From assembly GCA_002345825.1 (NCBI GenBank), contig DDWD01000050.1, positions 1-27,845 on the forward strand: a stretch of 27,845 nucleotides of DNA, read 5' to 3'. This stretch comes from Bacteroidales bacterium UBA2295. GTDB lineage: Bacteria; Bacteroidota; Bacteroidia; Bacteroidales; Tenuifilaceae. Both the position numbers and the translations under genes were made by a program. This document shows positions 23,323 to 27,845 of this stretch, in pieces (position 1 is the first letter of the stretch; each line of letters starts with the position of its first letter). The notes below the pieces were generated by a model. That model searched no databases, was not told the DNA's origin, and worked only from the letters and a program-made list of their open reading frames with translations.

Positions 23323-24195
23323 ATGAGAATTATTGAACCATCAGAGTTGATAATCAACCCAAACGGAAGTATATTCCATTTGCATTTACGCCCACAAGAT
23401 ATTGCCGATAATGTAATCCTGGTTGGCGATCCTGGGAGAGTAGATACGGTTTCCTCTTTTTTTAGCAAGATAGAGTTCAGCGTTACAAACAGAGAATTTA
23501 AGACAGTTACCGGTTACTACAACGATAAACGATTGAGCGTTGTGTCCACTGGGATTGGAACCGATAATATTGATATTGTTGTTAACGAGCTGGATGCTCT
23601 GGTAAATATCGATTTGCAAACTCGGCAAGAAAAAGCTGAGAAGAAGCAGCTAACACTGGTTAGGCTAGGAACATCTGGTGCCCTACAGCCCGACATTGAT
23701 GTAGATAGCTTTATCATTACAGGTACCGCCATAGGTTTCGATGGCCTACTTAACTTTTACAAAGGACGAAATCAGGTTAGTGATTTGGTTATGGAGGAAG
23801 CTTTTATAAAGCACACCAGCTGGAATGCTCTTTGCGCTAAACCATACTTTGTGCATTCAAATACCGAGCTGGTTAACATGTTTAAGGATATGGCCAGGGT
23901 TGGAATAACTATTTCCGCTCCGGGGTTCTATGGGCCACAAGGCCGTGTGCTCCGTTTGCCATTAGCCGATAGCAGTCTTAACCATAGCATAGAGACCTTC
24001 GATTTTAACGGACAGAAGGTAACTAATTTTGAGATGGAGAGTTCCGCTATCAATGGATTATCGCTATTACTAGGGCACAAATCAATTACGATGTGTGCAA
24101 TTATTGCCAATCGGGTGAACAAGACCGCATCGTCTGACTACAAGCCACATATAAAGCGCCTTATCGAGCAAACCCTAATTCGATTATCCAAGTAA
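23323..24195 (+). CDS. Nucleoside phosphorylase (uridine phosphorylase-like)
   Basis: A 290-residue enzyme of the PNP/UDP family, which cleaves nucleosides with phosphate. Landmarks are the phosphate-binding ILVGDPGRVDTV, STGIGTDNIDIVVNEL, RLGTSGALQPDI (compare GTTGAIQP in E. coli Udp), and the nucleoside-binding NFEMESSAINGLS. Uridine is the likeliest substrate; the family also includes broader enzymes, so specificity is open. Start ATG 23323 is preferred to a GTG at 23302, which falls before the predicted transcription start. It is followed after 12 nt by a SirB1-type gene, likely the same operon. Confidence 0.9.
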   Translation: MRIIEPSELIINPNGSIFHLHLRPQDIADNVILVGDPGRVDTVSSFFSKIEFSVTNREFKTVTGYYNDKRLSVVSTGIGTDNIDIVVNELDALVNIDLQTRQEKAEKKQLTLVRLGTSGALQPDIDVDSFIITGTAIGFDGLLNFYKGRNQVSDLVMEEAFIKHTSWNALCAKPYFVHSNTELVNMFKDMARVGITISAPGFYGPQGRVLRLPLADSSLNHSIETFDFNGQKVTNFEMESSAINGLSLLLGHKSITMCAIIANRVNKTASSDYKPHIKRLIEQTLIRLSK

Positions 24196-24207
24196 TATTT
24201 TTAGTGA

Positions 24208-25080
24208 ATGAGACCCAATGAGTTTGCTGCTCTTGTATCTCTCCTTGAGGATCCTGATCAGGAGGTGTATAAAACCATTTCCAGCAAGCTGGTGGGCGAA
24301 GGGGTGCCCCTGGTGCCACTTTTGGAGAAAGCCTGGGAAGTATCCAGTAGTGAAATTCTGCAAAGCCGTGTAGAGGATATACTTCATAAAATCCAGTTCA
24401 ATAATACCAAGAGTAGCCTGATAGATTGGGTGGCCACTGGCTGCAACGATTTACTAACCGGAATTGTGTGTGTAGCCCAATATCAGTACCCTGATATTGA
24501 GTATGAGGTGATTGATAGCTACATCAACAAGCTTAAGCAAAAAGTGTGGATGGAACTTAACGAGAGCTTAACAGCACTCGAAAAGGTTAAGGTTTTAAAT
24601 CATATACTCTTTGGCTCGTGCGGCTTTTCTGGGAATGCCGATAATTTTTTTGCACCCCAAAATCATTTCATTAACCAGCTAATAGAAACTAAGAAAGGGG
24701 GACCTGTACTCATCTCAATATTTTATTCCCTCATTTCGCAGCGATTGGGTTTACCAATTTACCCAGTAAGCCTTCCGCGCAACTTTTTGGTTGCTTATAA
24801 AAACAGGTATGGCCATACTGGGAGTGGGGGAGAAGTGGAGCAATCGGTCCTTTTTTATGTTAACCCATTTAACCAAGGATCTGTGCTTGGGCGAAAAGAT
24901 ATTGAGCAATTTCTTGCTCAAAACGATATTCCGCCAAAGGAGGAGTATTTTTTGCCATGCACCAATAGTAATGCCGTATCCCAGCTACTAGGCAGCTTGT
25001 TGATTTCATATCAAAAGTTAGGCACTAAAGAAAAGGTTAATGATATACGTACCTTTCTCGATGTGGTGCATAAACATTAG
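24208..25080 (+). CDS. Transglutaminase-like SirB1-family protein
   Basis: A 290-residue protein. The N-terminal ~80 residues are helical (MRPNEFAALVSLLEDPDQEV, two HEAT-like helices). Residues ~90-240 match the Transglut_core2/SirB1 pattern: LNHILFGSCGFSGNADNFF, PQNHFINQLIETKKGGPVLI, SLISQRLGLPIYPVSLPRNFLV. The C terminus lacks the TPR tail common in proteobacterial SirB1, ending soon after LLGSLLISYQKLG. Molecular function is unsettled; most members are not shown to be active transglutaminases. Its TAG stop abuts the TAG stop of the convergent BFD-like gene with no base between them. Confidence 0.85.
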   Translation: MRPNEFAALVSLLEDPDQEVYKTISSKLVGEGVPLVPLLEKAWEVSSSEILQSRVEDILHKIQFNNTKSSLIDWVATGCNDLLTGIVCVAQYQYPDIEYEVIDSYINKLKQKVWMELNESLTALEKVKVLNHILFGSCGFSGNADNFFAPQNHFINQLIETKKGGPVLISIFYSLISQRLGLPIYPVSLPRNFLVAYKNRYGHTGSGGEVEQSVLFYVNPFNQGSVLGRKDIEQFLAQNDIPPKEEYFLPCTNSNAVSQLLGSLLISYQKLGTKEKVNDIRTFLDVVHKH

Positions 25081-25302
25081 CTAAAAATCTAACGTAAGCT
25101 GTATTCCCTTCCGTTTGATTTTATTGAGCTCATCTTCCGCTATTTTCATCACGTACGGCTTACAGCGTCCGCATCCAGTTGAGGCTTTTGTTAAGTTTTG
25201 AACATCGAGTAGTGTCCTAGCCCCACTTTTAGTGATGCAAGACTTAACTTCAGCTTTGGTTACCGACTTACATTGGCATACGTATTTCGAAATTGTACTC
25301 AT
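25081..25302 (-). CDS. BFD-like [2Fe-2S]-binding protein
   Basis: A 73-residue protein with the four-cysteine pattern of the BFD/NirB [2Fe-2S] domain: C9-x-C11 (KYVCQCKSV) and C44-x2-C47 (STGCGRCKPY), 32 residues apart. The remaining helix-turn-helix-like segments (TKAEVKSCITKSGARTLLDV) match the family. It may be a small ferredoxin for iron release or electron transfer; no bacterioferritin gene is present. A longer TTG start (25344) would prepend 14 residues without family support and is not used. It is convergent with the SirB1-type gene. Confidence 0.88.
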   Translation of the reverse strand: MSTISKYVCQCKSVTKAEVKSCITKSGARTLLDVQNLTKASTGCGRCKPYVMKIAEDELNKIKRKGIQLTLDF

Positions 25303-25381
25303 TGAAGAAAATCTTTTTTGGATCTCAATTGGCAAGTATAGCAAAGTTCAAGGAGGATCAAAAAAAATTAAATCAAAAACA

Positions 25382-25412
25382 TTTGTAATAAAGTGAAAAA
25401 GATGTACTTTTG
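25382..25412 (+). promoter_or_regulatory. Promoter of the rpsF-rpsR-rplI operon
   Basis: TTTG (25382-25385), 19-nt spacer, TACTTTTG (25405-25412): the best consensus match in the window. The start would be near 25419, giving a ~31-nt leader. Confidence 0.8.
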
Positions 25413-25449
25413 CGGGCTAATTGTAAACATTAACCAAATCGTTTAAACT

Positions 25450-25800
25450 ATGTTAAATCAGTACGAGACCGTTTTCATAGCTACTCCCGTTTTGTCTGAG
25501 GCCCAGATGAAGGAAGCGGTTGACAAGTTCAAAGGTGTCATCACCGACAATGGCGGTGAGATTGTACACGAAGAGAACTGGGGACTTAAGAAGTTGGCCT
25601 ACCCCATTCAAAAAAAATCCACAGGATTTTACTACCTCATCGAGTTTAAGGCTCCAGGCGATCTGATCGACAAGTTAGAAGTTCAGTATCGTCGCGACGA
25701 GCGCGTAATTCGTTTCTTAACCTTCCGTATGGATAAGCATTCTATTGAGTATGCCCAGAAGAAGAGATCAAAGGTTGAACAACTAAAGAAGGAGGAGTAA
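25450..25800 (+). CDS. rpsF: 30S ribosomal protein bS6
   Basis: 116-residue small-subunit protein with the S6 fold. MLNQYETVFIATPVLSEAQ opens strand 1; GGEIVHEENWGLKKLAYPIQKKSTGFYYLIEF is the classic central block, and RRDERVIRFLTFRMDKH closes the fold. The C-terminal ~20 residues are charged (KKRSKVEQLKKEE). Forms a heterodimer with bS18 on the platform of the 30S subunit. First gene of the usual rpsF-rpsR-rplI operon, behind a consensus promoter. The codons of its last residues double as a strong Shine-Dalgarno sequence for rpsR. Confidence 0.98.
   Translation: MLNQYETVFIATPVLSEAQMKEAVDKFKGVITDNGGEIVHEENWGLKKLAYPIQKKSTGFYYLIEFKAPGDLIDKLEVQYRRDERVIRFLTFRMDKHSIEYAQKKRSKVEQLKKEE
25789..25795 (+). 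promoter_or_regulatory. Strong Shine-Dalgarno sequence for rpsR
   Basis: AAGGAGG lies inside the last rpsF codons, 8 nt before the rpsR ATG (25804): near-perfect strength and spacing. Other starts in the window mostly lack such a sequence; rplI has a weaker AGGAGA (26078-26083) also 8 nt upstream. Confidence 0.7.
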
Positions 25801-25803
25801 AAC

Positions 25804-26073
25804 ATGGCACAGAATCAGAGCGAAATTAGATATCTAACACCCCCTACCGTTGATATCAAGAAGAAGAAGTACTGCCGTTTCAAGAAGAATGGTATTAAGT
25901 ACATTGACTATAAGGATCCTGAATTTCTTAAGAAGTTTCTAAACGAGCAAGGTCGTATTCTTCCTCGCCGCCTTACAGGAACCTCGCTTAAGTATCAGCG
26001 TAAAGTTGCCACCGCAGTGAAAAGGGCACGCCATTTGGCGTTGCTGCCATTTGTAACCGATTTGTTGAAATAA
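25804..26073 (+). CDS. rpsR: 30S ribosomal protein bS18
   Basis: 89-residue basic protein of the 30S platform, partner of bS6. Landmarks are KKKYCRFKKNGIKYIDYKD, FLNEQGRILPRRLTGTSLKY and the end block VKRARHLALLPFV, all diagnostic. Lies 3 nt after the rpsF stop. Its start is preceded by a strong Shine-Dalgarno sequence, unusual for this phylum. Confidence 0.98.
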   Translation: MAQNQSEIRYLTPPTVDIKKKKYCRFKKNGIKYIDYKDPEFLKKFLNEQGRILPRRLTGTSLKYQRKVATAVKRARHLALLPFVTDLLK

Positions 26074-26091
26074 ACTCAGGAGAACAACGCG

Positions 26092-26538
26092 ATGGAAATT
26101 ATACTAAAACAAGACGTAGCCTCATTAGGCCACAAAGATGATATTATCATGGTGAAAGATGGATATGCTCGGAATTATCTTATTCCCCAAGCCATAGCCA
26201 CCGCCGCTACCGAGTCCGCAAAGAAGGTTCTTGCTGAGAACATTCGCCAAAGAGCCCATAAAGAAGCTAAGGTTAAGGCCGATGCTGAGGCTATCGCTCA
26301 AAAACTTGAGGGGCTAAAGCTTACCATTGGCGCCAAGACTAGCACAACTGGCAAAATATTCGGTTCTGTAAACACCATTCAGATAGCCGAGTCGCTAAAG
26401 GAGAAAGGCTTTGAGATTGACAGAAAGAACATCCTTATCAAGGAAGAGCAAATTAAAGAAGTGGGTTCTTACACTGCAGAGGTTAAGCTACACCGTGAGG
26501 TGAAGGTTAGCATTGAGTTCGAAGTTGTTGCTGAGTAA
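26092..26538 (+). CDS. rplI: 50S ribosomal protein bL9
   Basis: 148-residue large-subunit protein with the two-domain L9 shape. The N-terminal domain includes MEIILKQDVASLGHKDD and the signature VKDGYARNYLIPQAIA. A long connecting helix (~42-75) follows, then a C-terminal domain with IGAKTSTTGKIFGSV. Last gene of the S6 operon, 18 nt after rpsR, followed by a terminator. Confidence 0.98.
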   Translation: MEIILKQDVASLGHKDDIIMVKDGYARNYLIPQAIATAATESAKKVLAENIRQRAHKEAKVKADAEAIAQKLEGLKLTIGAKTSTTGKIFGSVNTIQIAESLKEKGFEIDRKNILIKEEQIKEVGSYTAEVKLHREVKVSIEFEVVAE

Positions 26539-26558
26539 TTGCTTCCGCTAGATTATAT

Positions 26559-26590
26559 AAAAAAGCCTCGAAGTTTTTCGAGGCTTTTTT
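26559..26590. terminator. Bidirectional terminator between rplI and ridA
   Basis: GCCTCGAA/TTCGAGGC stem with a GTTT loop, flanked by an A-run on the left and T-run on the right, so it can end both the ribosomal operon (+) and the lptD-ridA transcript (-). Confidence 0.9.
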
Positions 26591-26606
26591 GTTATAGCTT
26601 CCACCG

Positions 26607-26984
26607 CTAGCGAACGGCAATTGCTTCAATCTCAACAAGCACACCAAGGGGGAGCTTAACAACCCCGTAAGCAGCGCGAGCAGGCATTTTCTCAGTGAAG
26701 TACTTTGCATAAACCTCGTTCATGGGTACAAAGTTGTCCATGTCGTTTAGTAGGCAGGTTGTTTTCACAACATTTTCGTAGCCTAGCCCTGCCTCGGCGA
26801 GGATAGCACCCATATTCTTCAGCACCTGATCGGTTTGCTCGGCAATGCCGCCTTCAATAATTTTTCCCGTTTCGGGAACAATCGGAATTTGGCCCGAGAT
26901 GAATACTAGTCCACCCGCTTCAACGGCTTGGCTATAAGGACCTACTGCTTTAGGCGCCTTGTCGGTGTTAATTATTTTCTTCAT
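26607..26984 (-). CDS. ridA: RidA-family reactive imine/enamine deaminase
   Basis: 125-residue YjgF/YER057c/UK114-type protein that hydrolyses 2-aminoacrylate and related imines made by PLP enzymes. Landmarks are the N-terminal APKAVGPYSQAV, FISGQIPIVPETG, the conserved substrate-binding R103 in PARAAYGVVKLP, and E120 in VEIEAIAV. All residues typical of the active RidA subgroup are present. The internal ATG at 26984 is the family start; a longer reading to 27059 would overlap lptD. It lies 31 nt downstream of lptD on the same strand and probably shares its transcript. Confidence 0.95.
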   Translation of the reverse strand: MKKIINTDKAPKAVGPYSQAVEAGGLVFISGQIPIVPETGKIIEGGIAEQTDQVLKNMGAILAEAGLGYENVVKTTCLLNDMDNFVPMNEVYAKYFTEKMPARAAYGVVKLPLGVLVEIEAIAVR

Positions 26985-27015
26985 ACTAATAGTTGTCAGG
27001 GGTTTAAGAAATAGA

Positions 27016-27845
27016 CTATCTATCGTAATGGCTTTGACGTCGCGAAAGTTTGAGGTCACGGAGGGTCCCAGACCTTACGTTGATCTTGAAGCTGAAGCTT
27101 CTGAGGTAACCAAGGGGTATTACCGAAAGGCTCATCTCCCAGCAATGCAGGTCTCTAAAAAAGTTGAGCGATGTGGTGGTGAGCTTCTTCCCCTTGAAAT
27201 CGTAACCCGACCGGAATCCAACCTTCCATTTGGGCGTAAGGCTAACATCACCTGAGAATGAAAGGGTTTGAGCAGTAACCGGCTCTAACCGCTGTTTTGA
27301 GTACGAGAACGAGTAGTACAAACGAATGTTCCAGGGGACATCAAAGTCAACATATTCGCTATCGATGTAACCTGTACCTATGCTTTCGCCAAACAGGGGG
27401 TTGTCCATATCGCTCCCCAGGGGCATACCGTTAAAACCGCCCCGCAAATCTCCCCTTTGAGCATCGAGACTGCCTCCATGACCACCCGATCCACCTCCCT
27501 CGCCGCCGCTTAGCGAGAAGCTTACCCCAGCTCTAAAGCTGGTTAGCCTAAATATCTGACGGTTTAGGTCAAACTGAAACTCTTTCACCTTATTACCCCG
27601 CTCATCAATACCATACGGATCGAGAGTCCCTGATAAGTTGATGTTAAACATTTCGAAAAGGGTGGTACGGGCAGTAAGCGAAACCGGACTCCATTGCATT
27701 GAGTCGGCCAGCATGTTATACCCTGTGTTGAGGTTAAAACTCTCGAGCAGCTTAATTTTCCGTGTGCCTGATGTGGTGTCCCTGTCGCTTAATACTTTCA
27801 TCTCAACATTATTCGTAAGCCCAAAACTTACTACCCCACTTTGCC
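27016..27845 (-). CDS. LptD-like outer-membrane LPS-assembly protein (C-terminal part)
   Basis: The open frame runs off the right edge of the window, so only the C-terminal ~275 residues are seen. They read as alternating outer-membrane beta strands. The segment VVSFGLTNNVEMKVLSD and the terminal block YLRSFSFKINVRSGTLRDLKLSRRQS are typical of the large LptD-like proteins of Bacteroidota, which insert LPS into the outer leaflet. A Gly-rich insertion (SLSGGEGGGSGGHGGSLD) sits in what is likely an extracellular loop. The last residue is Arg, not the aromatic residue usual in OMPs. The N-terminal OstA region lies outside. It is upstream of ridA in one transcription unit. Confidence 0.85.
   Translation of the reverse strand, partial: QSGVVSFGLTNNVEMKVLSDRDTTSGTRKIKLLESFNLNTGYNMLADSMQWSPVSLTARTTLFEMFNINLSGTLDPYGIDERGNKVKEFQFDLNRQIFRLTSFRAGVSFSLSGGEGGGSGGHGGSLDAQRGDLRGGFNGMPLGSDMDNPLFGESIGTGYIDSEYVDFDVPWNIRLYYSFSYSKQRLEPVTAQTLSFSGDVSLTPKWKVGFRSGYDFKGKKLTTTSLNFFRDLHCWEMSLSVIPLGYLRSFSFKINVRSGTLRDLKLSRRQSHYDR

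Noticed and set aside
25413..25449. S6:S18-binding leader RNA ahead of rpsF
   Set aside because: The predicted leader is only about 31 nt, without a stable hairpin or a visible CCG-bulge motif.
26985..27059. Longer RidA reading
   Set aside because: It would overlap the end of lptD, and the internal ATG matches the family's standard start.

Overview
The window is ordinary chromosomal DNA from a member of the Bacteroidota, probably near the Bacteroidales/Marinilabiliales. The signs are Bacteroidota-typical families (DUF4293, a Bacteroidota-style LptD, a TPR/SpoIIE phosphatase, a BlaI/M56 pair), several promoters matching the TTTG-N17-21-TAnnTTTG pattern of that phylum's primary sigma factor, and almost no Shine-Dalgarno sequences. 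I found no tRNA, rRNA, IS element, prophage or CRISPR array.

Layout. 1-1176 (-): the 5' part of glyA, preceded by a stand-alone receiver protein. 1468-2154 (+): a Crp/Fnr-type regulator, tail-to-tail with a ClC chloride transporter with CBS domains (2162-3940, -). 4045-4875 (+): a secreted DUF3108 protein. 5007-6828 (+): a two-gene BlaI / M56-protease pair whose protease carries an amidase_3-like domain at its C terminus. 6969-15429 (-): a complete methionine block transcribed metY-metX-hom-metH-metF. It is preceded by a 540-nt region holding a promoter, a SAM-I-type riboswitch and an unusually long, structured stretch before metY. 15969-16301 (+): a small membrane protein divergent from the met leader. 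16310-18541 (-): a TPR-TM-SpoIIE phosphatase. 18794-20296 (+): an EamA transporter and a YigZ protein. 20375-21760 (+): pyrB-pyrI. 21812-23102 (-): a prohibitin-like protein and DUF4293. 23323-25080 (+): a nucleoside phosphorylase and a SirB1-type protein. 25081-25302 (-): a BFD-like [2Fe-2S] protein. 25450-26538 (+): rpsF-rpsR-rplI. 26607-27845 (-): ridA and the 3' end of lptD.

How the genes work together. The met block encodes the route from homoserine (Hom) through O-acetylhomoserine (MetX) and homocysteine (MetY) to methionine (MetH), with MetF supplying 5-methyl-THF. The riboswitch ahead of metY could let SAM control the whole set. GlyA supplies methylene-THF, the substrate of MetF, but sits elsewhere in the window. 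Each spacer in the met block holds a different short repeat or inverted repeat.

Best leads: (1) the BlaI/M56 pair, whose C-terminal amidase-fold domain has Asn where the family has its catalytic Glu, which suggests a peptidoglycan-fragment sensor rather than an enzyme, with palindromic candidate operators upstream; (2) the long structured stretch between the SAM riboswitch and metY; (3) a strong Shine-Dalgarno sequence at rpsR in a genome that otherwise shows almost none; (4) a ClC protein with the gating Glu but Val at the proton-glutamate position.
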